Assembly (NCBI GenBank): GCA_030658975.1
Contig: JAUSBL010000093.1
Location: 1-64,000 of the forward strand
DNA: 64,000 nucleotides
Source of the DNA: Candidatus Latescibacterota bacterium
Lineage (GTDB): Bacteria > Krumholzibacteriota > Krumholzibacteriia > LZORAL124-64-63
Direction of reading: 5' to 3'
In this document: positions 18,824 through 27,679 of the stretch, one piece after another
Layout of the letters: every line of letters starts with the position of its first letter
Position numbering within the stretch: position 1 is the first letter of the stretch
Translations under genes and position numbers: made by a program
The notes under the pieces: model-generated
What the model saw: the letters and a program-made list of their open reading frames with translations, nothing else
What the model was told of the DNA's origin: nothing
Database searches by the model: none

Positions 18824-20509
18824 CTACTTCACCAGCTGCACGGTGCCGTTCTGCGTGAAGCCGCTGCCGCTCAGGCGCAGGAAGTACGTGCCCGAGGACA
18901 GGCCGGAGGGCGCGAACACCGTGGTGTGCTCGCCGGCTTCGACGTTCCCGTCGACCAGCACGGCCACTTCGCGGCCGCGCATGTCGAAGGCCTTCAGGCT
19001 CACGTGGCCGCTGCGCGGCACGCTGAACCGGACGGCGGTCGAGGGGTTGAACGGGTTCGGGTAGCTGGCCAGCACCGCGTGCGGGGCGGCCGCCGGGCCG
19101 TCGCCGACCGCGGTCACGTAGGCCGTGCCCTGGGGATTGAAGTTCGTCCAGCCGGCGGTCCACTGCTGGTCCATCGGCAGGGCGGGGTCGAAGGCGCCGC
19201 GGTACGTGGTGACCGCGAAGCCGGCCAGGGCGGGCGCGCTGAAGTCGGCGGTGCCGATCAGTTCGGAGCCGGCCGCCGGCACCGGGTTCGGGTTGTTGAG
19301 GTCGCTCAGGTCGGTCAGGCCGATGGCGCTGGGGTTGCGCGGGGCCGTGCCGGTGTTGGCGTAGGCGGGCGTGTTGTACCAGGTGACGACGCCGGCCCAG
19401 CGGCCCTCGTCGTGCACCGTGGCCGAGCCGGGCTCGAGCACCGAGGCCTGGAGGCTGAGGTTGCGGACCTGCAGGACGTCGGTCAGGGCGCTGGCCTGGG
19501 TGAAGGCGTCGCGGATCGACATGCCCCAGGGGTAGCCCATGATGACCGAGTTGTAGATGCTGGTGCGGGTCGAGCGGCGCAGCACGGCGGCGTGCTGGAA
19601 CTTGTGGCCCACGGGCAGGTTGCCGACCAGGGCGTCGGTGCGCTCGGGCCCGATCAGGGTGACGTTCGAGAAGTGGGGGTGGGTGAACGGCGTCGCCTGG
19701 GAGGTCGAGCTGCCGTCGTTGTCCGACTCGAAGCCGTTGGTCTCGCCTGTGGGATCCCACAGGTTCAGGTCCTTGATGCCGAAGGCGAACTGGACGTTGC
19801 CCGTGAAGCCGAAGTCGGTGTCGAACTCGTCGTCGGTGACGCCGAAGCACACCAGGTGGTCGCAGTTCACGGTGCCGCCGAACCACTCGTAGCCGTCGTC
19901 GAACGAGTAGCTGACCTGGACGTGGTGGATCTCCGTGCCGGCGCCCACGCCGCCCATGGTCAGGCCGTTGACCTCGTTATTGAGCTGGAAGCGGTAGCCG
20001 CAGTACTCGATGCGGACGTACTTGAACACGCCGCTGTCGTCGTTGGGGTTCGAGCCGCCGTAGGTGCCGCCGATGATGCCGCCCTCGATCAGGGGATCGA
20101 CCTTGTTCACCGGTGCGCGGCCCAGGATCATGACGCCGCCCCAATCGCCGGGGGCGCGCTGCCCCTCCAGCTTGCGGCTGGTGAAGACGATGGGCTGCTC
20201 GGCGGTGCCCTCGGCGTAGATCTTGGCGCCGCGGGTGATGATCAGCGTGGCCGCGGTGTCGGCCTGGCAGACCGTGCCGGCGGGGATGGTCAGGGTGTAG
20301 CCGTTCTCCACGTAGTAGAGGCCGGTCAGGGTGTAGAGGGTATCGGGGGACAGGGTGCGGTTCCAGGTCTGGGAGTAGCCGGTCCGGCCGGAGTTCAGGC
20401 CAGGACCGAGGATCGCCTGTCCTTGGTAGACGGGCGGCGGCGTGGCCTCGGCCACGGCGCCCAGACCCATCAGCAGGATCAGGGCGATCAGCAGCGGTTT
20501 GGTCTTCAT
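18824..20509 (-). CDS. Secreted surface protein with FlgD-like (type IX-like) C-terminal tail
   Basis: 561 aa with a signal peptide (KTKPLLIALILLMGLGAVAEA). The body looks like a right-handed beta-helix-type repeat protein ('TLIITRGAKIYAEGTAEQPIVFTS', 'GDWGGVMILGRAPVN', 'VFKYVRIEYCGYRF'), a family I know mainly from Bacteroidota next to TonB-dependent receptors; its function is unknown to me. The last ~85 residues (SYPNPFNPSTAVRFSVP ... GTYFLRL) are the FlgD/Por-type secretion tail. The start is the ATG at 20509 with GGAGGAG upstream; the track's extra 21 codons are not signal-like. It lies on the same strand 256 bp downstream of the receptor gene, probably in the same regulon. Confidence 0.8.
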   Translation of the reverse strand: MKTKPLLIALILLMGLGAVAEATPPPVYQGQAILGPGLNSGRTGYSQTWNRTLSPDTLYTLTGLYYVENGYTLTIPAGTVCQADTAATLIITRGAKIYAEGTAEQPIVFTSRKLEGQRAPGDWGGVMILGRAPVNKVDPLIEGGIIGGTYGGSNPNDDSGVFKYVRIEYCGYRFQLNNEVNGLTMGGVGAGTEIHHVQVSYSFDDGYEWFGGTVNCDHLVCFGVTDDEFDTDFGFTGNVQFAFGIKDLNLWDPTGETNGFESDNDGSSTSQATPFTHPHFSNVTLIGPERTDALVGNLPVGHKFQHAAVLRRSTRTSIYNSVIMGYPWGMSIRDAFTQASALTDVLQVRNLSLQASVLEPGSATVHDEGRWAGVVTWYNTPAYANTGTAPRNPSAIGLTDLSDLNNPNPVPAAGSELIGTADFSAPALAGFAVTTYRGAFDPALPMDQQWTAGWTNFNPQGTAYVTAVGDGPAAAPHAVLASYPNPFNPSTAVRFSVPRSGHVSLKAFDMRGREVAVLVDGNVEAGEHTTVFAPSGLSSGTYFLRLSGSGFTQNGTVQLVK

Positions 20510-20765
20510 GGAGTATCTCCTCCCGTGTGGTGGTGTCGCGGGTTGTCGTTTCATCATCGTTCTCCCCGGCATCCGTGCGGTCCCGTCCCGCGTCGCCGTC
20601 GTGTCGTCGTCAAGTCAAGGACCCGCGAATGGAAGCGGATCACGTGCGGATTGGCGACGGCTCGGCTCGACGTTCCCGGTCGGATCTCTCGAGCGATCTC
20701 GCGTTCTTCGGCGGTCGTACCTCCCTGGCCGGCGGTGGCGGACCGGCGGGCGCGCCGCGGCGCGC

Positions 20766-23564
20766 TCACAGGTCCAAGCTGAACGAAAGGGCGAAGCTCA
20801 CGCCCCGGGTGATCTTCTGGTAGGGCCGTCCCTCGTCGCCGAGGGTGATCTCCTCGTCCTCGTCGAGCAGGTTGCGGGCGGTGGCCTTGAGCTTCCATCC
20901 CTTGCCGAGCGCCTGCGACAGGGCGGCGTCGAGCTGGCGGCGCGACTCCTCGTAGGCGTCCTCGTCGCGCGAGTCGCCCACGGCGTCCAGGCGGCGGCCG
21001 ATGCGGTTGTACAGGACGCTGGCGTGGGTGCCCCAGCCCGCCTGCCGCCAGGCGAGCGACAGGTTCAGGGACCAGGGCGACTGCCCCTGCATGACGCGCT
21101 CCTTGACCGTGTCGATCCGCTCGCCCTGCTCGTTGGTCTGCGAGTCCACGTACTCGATCGCCGAGGTCACGCGCGTGTAGTTGGCCGTCACGGTGAAGGG
21201 GGCCAGCGCGCCCCAGAAGCTGCCCAGGCCGCGGCGGTACTCCAGCTCGTAGCCCTCGTTCGTGCCGCGCTCCGAGTTGAACCAGGTGCGCACGAAGCGC
21301 TCGGGCGAAGGGATGAGGCGCTCCTCGATGGCGTCGACGAAGGTCTTGCGGAACCAGCTCGCCGCGACGACCTCGCCCTCCCGGGGGAAGAACTCCAGCC
21401 GGACGTCGTAGTTGTCGACGGTGGCGCGCTTGAGCGCGGGGTTGCCCTTGACGTTCTGGAAGGTGTTGAAGTCGAAGTACAGCACGTCGGACATCTCGCG
21501 GAACTCGGGCCGGTTCACCGAGGCGTAGTAGGCCAGCCGCAGGTTCAGCCGGTCGGACGCGCGCCAGGTGAAGTTGCCCGAGGGCAGGGCGTCGCGGTGG
21601 TCGATGCGCGAGAGGACCGACGTGGTGTCCCCGGCCTCGGCGCGCGTGAGGACCTGCTGGTCGGAATCCTCCCAGCGCACGCCGCCGGTCAGGCGCAGGT
21701 CGAGCCCGCCGAGGCGCAGTTCCCGGTCGTACATCGCGTACCAGGTGCGCAGCTCGTGGGTGCCCTGGTAGGCGCCCGTGAAGACGGTGATCGGGACGAA
21801 GCGGAACTTCCCGGGCCCGAAGTTTTCCGGGATGAAGATGCTCCCGGTCCCCCACTGCGTGATGCCGGCGTTGACGCCGGTGATCTGGGAGGCGTCGGCT
21901 GCGAAAGCGTCGATGCCGTAGGCGCGTTCCCGCGACTCGCGGCCCGCGCCGGTCTTGAACTCGCCGCCCAGCAGGGGCAGGTGGGCGTCCAGACCGCCGC
22001 CCTCGCCGTCCTCGGTCAGGGCCGACCAGGTGCGGTAGTTCTCCTTGTGGGTGTAGGACTCGTCGGCGGTGAGGCTGTACTCGATGTGCTTGCGGTCGGG
22101 TTCGGCGGCGTCCGAGGACGAACGGTGCCAGTTCCAGGAGAAGCCGGGCGCCAGATCCCCGTCGGCGAAATCGTGCTCGCCGCCGAGCTGCGCCAGCCGC
22201 ATTTCGCGCTGGTTCCAGACGATGGTCTGCCGCGTCGTCGGGCCGGCGTTCTCGTCGTCGCCCGCCATGAACTGCACCTTCTCCTTCGCCGCACGGCTGG
22301 CGTTGGTCTTGAGGCTCAGCTTGTGGCGCTCCGAAAGTTTGAGGTTCACGTTCGCCAGGGCGCCGATCAGCAGGCTCGACTCGTGGCGCACGCCGGTCAT
22401 GTTCCAGGGGCGCGATTCCAGGATGATGTCCTCGAGCGGGTCCGGCATGTCGACGACGAGCACGGACAACGGGCTGTCGGTGTACTCCTCGGTGTTGCGG
22501 GCGGTCTTGTAGGAGAGAGCCGCCACCAGGCCCAGCTCGCGCGCGCCCCACCGCCAGCGGTCCCCGTAGGAGAAGCCCAGCGAGCGGTCCAGGGGCGCCT
22601 TGCCGCGTCGCGGCGTCCAGTTGTTGGGCAGGGCCCGCGCCAGTTCGTTGCCGGTCAGGCCCTGCGGCAGGGCGCGTGCGCCGTCGTCCTGGCCCAGCCA
22701 GTCGCGGCCGCTGCCGGTCGAGGTCCAGAAGGGTTCGGTCGAGGTGCCCTCGCCGTAGCCGGCGGACCAGTTCCAGCGCAGCGAGCGCGTGTCCGGGAAC
22801 TCCAGGGTGCTCACCTTCACGAAGCCGCCGCTGAAGTCGCCCGGCAGGTCCGGGGTGGCGGTCTTCACGACCACGGTGTTGGCCAGCAGGTTGGCCGGGA
22901 TCATGTCGAAGGAGAAGCTCTTGCGGTCGGTGTCGGTGTCGGTGCTGGTCACCGCGACGCCGTTCAGCGAGGTGCCGTTGTAGCGGTCGGTCACGCCGCG
23001 CACGAAGACGTACTTGTCGTCCACGATCGAGAGGCCCGTCACGCGCCGCAGGGCGTCGCTGCTGGTGCCGTCGGGGGACTGGGCGATCTGGGCGGCGCTG
23101 ATCGCGTCGCCGATGGTCACTTCCTTCATGCGCTCGACCAGGACACCGGTGTCCGTGGACAGGACCCGCTCCCCGGTCACCCGCAGATCCTCGAGCTGGA
23201 AGGCGCGGGCGCCTTCGTCGTCGGTTTCGGCGCCCAGCGGCCGGCCCAGCCGGATGCGCAGGACGGTCTCGCCCTGCAGTTCCACGGCCACGGCCGTGAC
23301 GGTCTCGGCGGGCCGGTCCTCGAAGCTCACCCGCAGGTCGTACATGGCCGGGGCCGGTACGGCGATGGTGAAGCGCCCGTCGAGATCGGTGGTCGCGCCG
23401 GCGGCGGTGCCCACGACCAGGACGCTCGCGCCGGCGATGGGCGCGCCCGACGCGTCGTCGATGACGACCCCGCTGATCGCGCCCTGCTGGGCGTGGGCGG
23501 GGGCGGCGAGCGACAGCAGGAGCAGGGCGGCGGCGGCCGGGATCGGGAGTCGGCGTTCGTTCAT
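20766..23564 (-). CDS. TonB-dependent outer-membrane receptor with carboxypeptidase-regulatory-like N-domain
   Basis: 932 aa. Signal peptide (1-25, ending AHAQ), then a CarboxypepD_reg-like beta-sandwich ('GAISGVVIDDASGAPIAGASV', 'TTDLDGRFTIAVP'), a plug ('VTIGDAISAAQIAQSPDGTSS', 'VFVRGVTDRYNGTSLNGVAV') and a ~700-residue 22-strand barrel ending in FALSFSLDL. The plug resembles the 'DAISAEQI..SPD' type of large receptors. The substrate is not readable from sequence. It is divergent from a complete TonB energising operon, with 11-bp repeats resembling Pho boxes between them, suggesting a phosphorus-related substrate (inference). Confidence 0.92.
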   Translation of the reverse strand: MNERRLPIPAAAALLLLSLAAPAHAQQGAISGVVIDDASGAPIAGASVLVVGTAAGATTDLDGRFTIAVPAPAMYDLRVSFEDRPAETVTAVAVELQGETVLRIRLGRPLGAETDDEGARAFQLEDLRVTGERVLSTDTGVLVERMKEVTIGDAISAAQIAQSPDGTSSDALRRVTGLSIVDDKYVFVRGVTDRYNGTSLNGVAVTSTDTDTDRKSFSFDMIPANLLANTVVVKTATPDLPGDFSGGFVKVSTLEFPDTRSLRWNWSAGYGEGTSTEPFWTSTGSGRDWLGQDDGARALPQGLTGNELARALPNNWTPRRGKAPLDRSLGFSYGDRWRWGARELGLVAALSYKTARNTEEYTDSPLSVLVVDMPDPLEDIILESRPWNMTGVRHESSLLIGALANVNLKLSERHKLSLKTNASRAAKEKVQFMAGDDENAGPTTRQTIVWNQREMRLAQLGGEHDFADGDLAPGFSWNWHRSSSDAAEPDRKHIEYSLTADESYTHKENYRTWSALTEDGEGGGLDAHLPLLGGEFKTGAGRESRERAYGIDAFAADASQITGVNAGITQWGTGSIFIPENFGPGKFRFVPITVFTGAYQGTHELRTWYAMYDRELRLGGLDLRLTGGVRWEDSDQQVLTRAEAGDTTSVLSRIDHRDALPSGNFTWRASDRLNLRLAYYASVNRPEFREMSDVLYFDFNTFQNVKGNPALKRATVDNYDVRLEFFPREGEVVAASWFRKTFVDAIEERLIPSPERFVRTWFNSERGTNEGYELEYRRGLGSFWGALAPFTVTANYTRVTSAIEYVDSQTNEQGERIDTVKERVMQGQSPWSLNLSLAWRQAGWGTHASVLYNRIGRRLDAVGDSRDEDAYEESRRQLDAALSQALGKGWKLKATARNLLDEDEEITLGDEGRPYQKITRGVSFALSFSLDL

Positions 23565-23676
23565 GCGTCGGTGCGTCCCTGGTCGGGGTGGCGTGGGCGT
23601 CGCGGCCGATGGTCGCGGATCGAGGGAAAGTCTAGCTGCGCAATGTGCGCGGGAAGTTCAAGCTCGCCGAGAATTC

Positions 23677-23704
23677 GGCTAATCGGATGTGAAGCGGCTG
23701 TGAA
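23677..23704 (-). promoter_or_regulatory. Pho-box-like 11-bp repeats facing the TonB-dependent receptor gene
   Basis: Read on the - strand, TTCACA occurs twice exactly 11 bp apart (23704-23699, 23693-23688), followed in phase by TTAGCC (23682-23677). Direct TT(A/C)ACA-type repeats of 11-bp period are how PhoP/PhoB-family regulators bind. A TAGACT -10-like hexamer for this direction is at 23634-23629. Confidence 0.4.
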
Positions 23705-23714
23705 CGGCTCCGCC

Positions 23715-23768
23715 TTCATGCAGTTTTCACGCGCCGTTCGCTTCTTCTCCACAATCCGAAGCTAGACT
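23715..23768 (+). promoter_or_regulatory. Pho-box-like 11-bp repeats and promoter of the TonB2 operon
   Basis: Four units in 11-bp phase, TTCATG (23715), TTCACG (23726), TTCGCT (23737) and TCCACA (23748), are followed by the -10-like TAGACT (23763-23768), 10 bp after the last hexamer. This is the geometry of an activator array replacing a -35 element. The same GCTAGACT octamer occurs at the opposite-facing promoter. Confidence 0.4.
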
Positions 23769-23833
23769 GCGCTCGGATGACGGACCGGTTTCGCCGGCGC
23801 CGACGCGCCGCCACCGCTCAGGAAGGACCAGGC

Positions 23834-24586
23834 ATGGCCAGATTCTCCGTGTTCCTCGCGCTGCTGGGCTGGCTGGCGGCCGCCGCCGCCCAGGCGCAGA
23901 CGCCGGACGTGCGCGGCACCGTGGACGGCACCCTCGGCGTCCAGCAGCAGACCCAGGTCCGCAAGGACGAGTGGGCGCAGCAGGCGGGGACGCTGCAGTC
24001 CCGCTACCGGTCGGCGAAGGCCGACGTCGCCTACCTCGAGGCGCGGCGCGACTACCAGGCCGGCCAGGTGCAGGCGCTCGAGGCCCGGATCGCGGAATTC
24101 GAACGGCGGCTCGGCGAGGCCGTGCGCCTGCGCAACGGGATCGGCGACACCCTGTCGGTGATCCTGGGCCGGCTGGAGACGCACGTGGCGCGGGACCTGC
24201 CGTTCCTGCCCGAAGAGCGGGCGCGCCGCCTCGAGTCGCTGAAGGCGGAGCTGGCCCGGCCCGACGTCTCGTCGGCCGAGAAGCTGCGCCGGCTGCTCGA
24301 GGCGCTGCAGGTGGAGGCGGGCTACGGCGGCACGGTGGAATTGGGAGAGCAGGTGATCAGCCTCGACGGCTCCCCTCTGAACGTCGACGTGCTGAAGATC
24401 GGCCGGCTGTCGCTTTTCTGGCGCACGCCCGACGGCAAGCGCGTCGGCGAGTACGACCGCGCGTCGGCCGGCTGGAGCGAGCTGCCCCGCAAGCACGCGC
24501 GCAACATCGGCACGGCCATGGACATGGCGGCCCGCATGCGCCCGACCGAACTGATCGCCCTGCCGCTCGGGAGGGTCACGCCATGA
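23834..24586 (+). CDS. DUF3450 family periplasmic coiled-coil protein
   Basis: 250 aa with a signal peptide (ARFSVFLALLGWLAAAAAQAQ), a coiled coil (about 40-110, 'YLEARRDYQAGQVQALEARIAEFERRL') and a globular C-terminal part ('LKIGRLSLFWRTPDGKRVGEYD'). It matches DUF3450, which in proteobacteria is encoded first in TonB2-type operons next to TtpC/ExbB genes. It probably helps couple the motor to the outer membrane (inference). ATG 23834 has AGGAAGGA upstream; the track's 19 extra N-terminal codons would spoil the signal peptide. It overlaps the next gene by ATGA. Confidence 0.85.
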   Translation: MARFSVFLALLGWLAAAAAQAQTPDVRGTVDGTLGVQQQTQVRKDEWAQQAGTLQSRYRSAKADVAYLEARRDYQAGQVQALEARIAEFERRLGEAVRLRNGIGDTLSVILGRLETHVARDLPFLPEERARRLESLKAELARPDVSSAEKLRRLLEALQVEAGYGGTVELGEQVISLDGSPLNVDVLKIGRLSLFWRTPDGKRVGEYDRASAGWSELPRKHARNIGTAMDMAARMRPTELIALPLGRVTP

Positions 24587-26007
24587 AGATGCGCAACGCG
24601 TTGATCGCGGCCGCACTGGTGCTGCTCGCGGCGGCGGCCCAGGGACAGGACGTGCGCGAGGCGGCCCGCAAGGCGGACGCCGACCGCTCTCGCGCCGAGA
24701 CCGAAGCCCTCGCCGCGGAGGAGCGGATCCTCGCCGACGGAGCAGCCCTGACCGCGAAGGTCGGCGAGCTCGAACGGCGGCGGCAGGGACTGGACGACGA
24801 ACTGGCGGCCCTGGAGCGCCGCCGCGAGGCCGGCGAGCGGCGCCTGGCCGAGATGGAGCAGGCCTGGGCCGAGAGCGAGCTGGAGTTCCGCGAGATCTCC
24901 GGCAACGTGCGGCTGGCGGCCCGCGACCTCGAGGCGATGCTCGTGCAGTCGCCCCTGACGGCGACCACACCGGGACGGCCGGGGCTGGTCGCGCCCATCC
25001 TCGACAGCGGGTACTTCCCCGGCGTGGACGACGTCTCCAGGATGACGGGCCTCTACTTCGACGAGATCGCCCGCTCGGGCCAGGTGATCCTGGGCGAGGC
25101 GCCCTTCGTGAACCGCGCCGGCGAGGAGGTCACGGGCCAGGTGATGACGATCGGCAAGTTCACCGCGCTCTACCGGCACGGGGGAGAGACGGGCTTCCTG
25201 CGCTACATGCCCGAGTCCGCCCGGTTCATCGCCCTTTCCTCGCTGCCCGGCCGCGGCATGCGTTCGCTGCTGGACAAGTACATGACCGGGCGCGGCGAAG
25301 CGGTCATCGTCGACCTGTCGGGCGGCGCCGCCCTGAACGCGGTCACCCAGCGCCGCGGCTTCCGCGAGGAGATGCGCGCCGGCGGCCCCCTGATGTACCC
25401 CCTGGGCCTCATCGCGCTGGCCGCGCTGACCATCGTGGTCTACAAGGTGCGGTTCCTCAACAAGGTCGGGCGCAACACCGACAAGTACATGACCCGCGTG
25501 AACCGCCTGGCGGCCGAGGGCAACTGGCACGAGTGCGAGGACATCGTGCGCCGCCACAAGGGCGAGCACTCCCCGGTCAACCACGTCATCGAAGCCGGCC
25601 TGCTCGCGCGCCACGAGGACCGCGAAACGCTCGAGAGCGTCCTGCAGGAGTCCATCCTGCGCGAACTGCCGCGCCTGGAGCGGGGCCTCTCGACCCTGGC
25701 CATCTTCGGCGCGGTGGCGCCGCTGCTGGGGCTGCTCGGCACCGTCACCGGCATGATCGACACCTTCCGGGTGATCACCCTGTTCGGCACCGGCGACCCG
25801 AAGCTCATGTCCGGGGGCATCAGCGAGGCTCTGATCACGACCGAGGTCGGCCTGTTCGTCGCCATCCCCATCATGCTGCTGCACACGTTCCTGTCGCGGC
25901 GCGTCGAGGAGATCATCGGCGAGATGGAGGAGAAGGCCGTCTCCCTGACGAACATCATCCACAAGGAGCAGCGGCGGCATGCCGACACAACTGCAGTTCG
26001 CGCTTGA
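24583..26007 (+). CDS. TtpC-like protein: periplasmic coiled coil fused to ExbB/TolQ proton channel
   Basis: 474 aa. Signal peptide (1-22), long periplasmic coiled coil (about 25-105), a periplasmic domain, one membrane anchor ('PLMYPLGLIALAALTIVVYKV', about 265-285), then a cytoplasmic loop and the two ExbB/TolQ helices ('AIFGAVAPLLGLLGTVTGMIDTF', 'ALITTEVGLFVAIPIMLLHTF'). This is the arrangement of TtpC, the essential fourth component of the Vibrio TonB2 system. The ORF track begins far upstream in a shadow frame; the ATG at 24583 overlaps the DUF3450 stop. It overlaps the next exbB by 29 nt. Confidence 0.87.
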   Translation: MKMRNALIAAALVLLAAAAQGQDVREAARKADADRSRAETEALAAEERILADGAALTAKVGELERRRQGLDDELAALERRREAGERRLAEMEQAWAESELEFREISGNVRLAARDLEAMLVQSPLTATTPGRPGLVAPILDSGYFPGVDDVSRMTGLYFDEIARSGQVILGEAPFVNRAGEEVTGQVMTIGKFTALYRHGGETGFLRYMPESARFIALSSLPGRGMRSLLDKYMTGRGEAVIVDLSGGAALNAVTQRRGFREEMRAGGPLMYPLGLIALAALTIVVYKVRFLNKVGRNTDKYMTRVNRLAAEGNWHECEDIVRRHKGEHSPVNHVIEAGLLARHEDRETLESVLQESILRELPRLERGLSTLAIFGAVAPLLGLLGTVTGMIDTFRVITLFGTGDPKLMSGGISEALITTEVGLFVAIPIMLLHTFLSRRVEEIIGEMEEKAVSLTNIIHKEQRRHADTTAVRA

Positions 26008-26611
26008 GTACCTGCACTCCGGCGGCTGGGTCATGGTCCCGATCGGGATCTGCTCGGTGGCCATGTGGATGTTCATCGTCGAGCGGTTGCAGGCATTCCG
26101 CGTGCTCGGGAGCGGCGACGTGACGATCGCGGAGGCGATCGGGGCCGTATCCGGCGGCGCCGCGCTGCGCCCCGTCGACGGGCTGCGGGCCAGGCTGGTG
26201 CGCGACTTCCTCGCCGAGCGGTCCGGCTATCCGGACCTCGACGGCGAGATCGTGCGGCACAGCGCCATGAAGCTGCGCAACGCCCTGCGCGCGCGCCTGG
26301 CGGCCATCGCGGTGCTGGCCGCCGTGGCGCCGCTGCTGGGCCTGCTGGGCACGGTGCTGGGCATGATCGCGACCTTCGACGTGATCGCCTTCTTCGGCAC
26401 GAGCAACGCCAAGGCGATGGCCGGCGGCATCTCCGTCGCCCTGATCACGACCCAGAGCGGCCTGATCGTGGCCATCCCGGGCCTCTACATCAGCGGCAAC
26501 CTGTCCCGCAAGGCCAAGCACCTCGAGATCATGCTCGACGAGATCACCACGGTGCTCGTGCGCCACGTCCGCGGCCAGACGTCGTTCTCCCGGGAGGCTG
26601 GATCGTCATGA
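25979..26611 (+). CDS. exbB: ExbB/TolQ-type proton channel subunit
   Basis: 210 aa with three membrane helices: 'GGWVMVPIGICSVAMWMFIVERL' near the N-terminus, 'AIAVLAAVAPLLGLLGTVLGMI' and 'ALITTQSGLIVAIPGLYIS'. The APLLGLLGTVxGMI signature is diagnostic of the MotA/TolQ/ExbB family. With ExbD it makes the proton-driven motor that powers TonB. A second, shorter ExbB after TtpC is normal for TonB2 loci. ATGA overlap with exbD. Confidence 0.93.
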   Translation: MPTQLQFALEYLHSGGWVMVPIGICSVAMWMFIVERLQAFRVLGSGDVTIAEAIGAVSGGAALRPVDGLRARLVRDFLAERSGYPDLDGEIVRHSAMKLRNALRARLAAIAVLAAVAPLLGLLGTVLGMIATFDVIAFFGTSNAKAMAGGISVALITTQSGLIVAIPGLYISGNLSRKAKHLEIMLDEITTVLVRHVRGQTSFSREAGSS

Positions 26612-27024
26612 TCAACGTTCGCAGGTCCCTGCGCGGGGGCGACAAGGTCAACATCGACATGGGGCCGCTCATCGACATGGTGTTCCTGCTGCTGATCTTC
26701 TTCGTGGTGACCACGAGCTTCGTCAAGGAGTCCGGTGTCGACGTGCAGCGCTCGACGGCGGCCACGGCCGAGGTCAAGGAGCGCGGCAACATCATGGTGG
26801 GCCTGACCGTCGACGGCGAGGTCTGGTTCGACGGCGAGCGGGTGGACGTGCGCAGCGTGCGCGCCCACGTCGAGCGGGCCCTGGCCGAGGACCCCGAGAG
26901 CGGCGTGGTCATCGTCGCCGACAAGAAGAGCGAGACCGGCCTGGTCGTGCAGATCATGGACCAGTGCCGCCTGGCCGGCGCCAGGGACGTCAGCCTGGCC
27001 GCGAACCGCGGGGACGGCGAATGA
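26608..27024 (+). CDS. exbD: ExbD/TolR-type motor subunit
   Basis: 138 aa: a short cytoplasmic N-terminus, a single membrane helix with the essential proton-carrying Asp ('NIDMGPLIDMVFLLLIFFVV'), and a periplasmic TolR-like domain ('VWFDGERVDVRSVRAHVERAL', 'VIVADKKSETGLVVQIMDQCR'). The start at 26608 is set by the ATGA overlap with exbB and a GGGAGG upstream. Confidence 0.94.
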   Translation: MINVRRSLRGGDKVNIDMGPLIDMVFLLLIFFVVTTSFVKESGVDVQRSTAATAEVKERGNIMVGLTVDGEVWFDGERVDVRSVRAHVERALAEDPESGVVIVADKKSETGLVVQIMDQCRLAGARDVSLAANRGDGE

Positions 27025-27665
27025 AAGGCGCAGCGTCGCTCGACGGCGGTCCGCGCCGCTGGGTCGGCCCGGCCCTGCTCGCGGCGCTGCTGGTGAACCT
27101 GGCCCTGCTCGTGCTCACCATGCAGCTGACGAAGCACCGCCGCGCGCCCCAGGACATCAGCGAGCCGGCGGGCATCAACCTCGTGACGCTGGCGCCGCCC
27201 GAGCCGCCCCGGCAGGAGGAGGTCGCTCCCCCCGCCAGGCCCGAACCGACGCCGCAGCTGGACTTCACGCCGGATCTGACGCCGCCCCCCCTGGATTTCG
27301 GCGGCGTGGACCTGGGCCCGGCCGTGAGCGTCAACCTGGGCGGGATCAACGCGGCGCCCGTCGTCGAGGAAGTGATCTTCGAGTCCTTCGAGCTGGACCA
27401 GCCGCCCCAGGTCGAGATGAGGGTGCCCCCGGTCTATCCCTTCAAGGCGCGCGAGCAGGGGATCACCGGCGCGGTGCAGGTGAAGCTCAAGATCAACGTG
27501 GACGGCAGCGTCGGGCGCGTCGTCATCCTCGACGCGCGGCCCAAGGGACTGTTCGAGGACGCGGTCCGCCAGTGCGTGCCGCGCTGGCGCTTCCGGCCGG
27601 GCATGGTCGCCGGGGAGGCCGTTACCTCGTGGGCCGTCACGACGCTGAACTTCGAACTGGAATGA
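27021..27665 (+). CDS. tonB: TonB energy-transducing protein
   Basis: 214 aa: cytoplasmic start, one helix ('VGPALLAALLVNLALLVLTM'), a Pro/Glu-rich periplasmic spacer ('PPEPPRQEEVAPPARPEPTP') and a TonB C-terminal domain ('PVYPFKAREQGITGAVQVKL', 'VPRWRFRPG'). The Y-P motif and the final beta-hairpin are intact. The spacer is short, as in TonB2 rather than TonB1. ATG 27021 overlaps the exbD stop by ATGA; the track's upstream start is within exbD. Confidence 0.92.
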   Translation: MKGAASLDGGPRRWVGPALLAALLVNLALLVLTMQLTKHRRAPQDISEPAGINLVTLAPPEPPRQEEVAPPARPEPTPQLDFTPDLTPPPLDFGGVDLGPAVSVNLGGINAAPVVEEVIFESFELDQPPQVEMRVPPVYPFKAREQGITGAVQVKLKINVDGSVGRVVILDARPKGLFEDAVRQCVPRWRFRPGMVAGEAVTSWAVTTLNFELE

Positions 27666-27679
27666 ACGGAGGGGTTGCC

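Noticed and set aside
20750-20765. Perfect 16-bp palindrome GCGCGCCGCGGCGCGC beside the receptor stop codon
   Set aside because: It has no loop and no T-tract; common by chance in DNA this GC-rich. It may slow polymerase but I do not call a terminator.
20510-20765. Search for a promoter between the receptor and the surface-protein gene
   Set aside because: TTGACT/TTGACG sequences occur on the - strand near 20610-20620 but no -10 lies at a usable distance; read-through from the receptor promoter is as likely.
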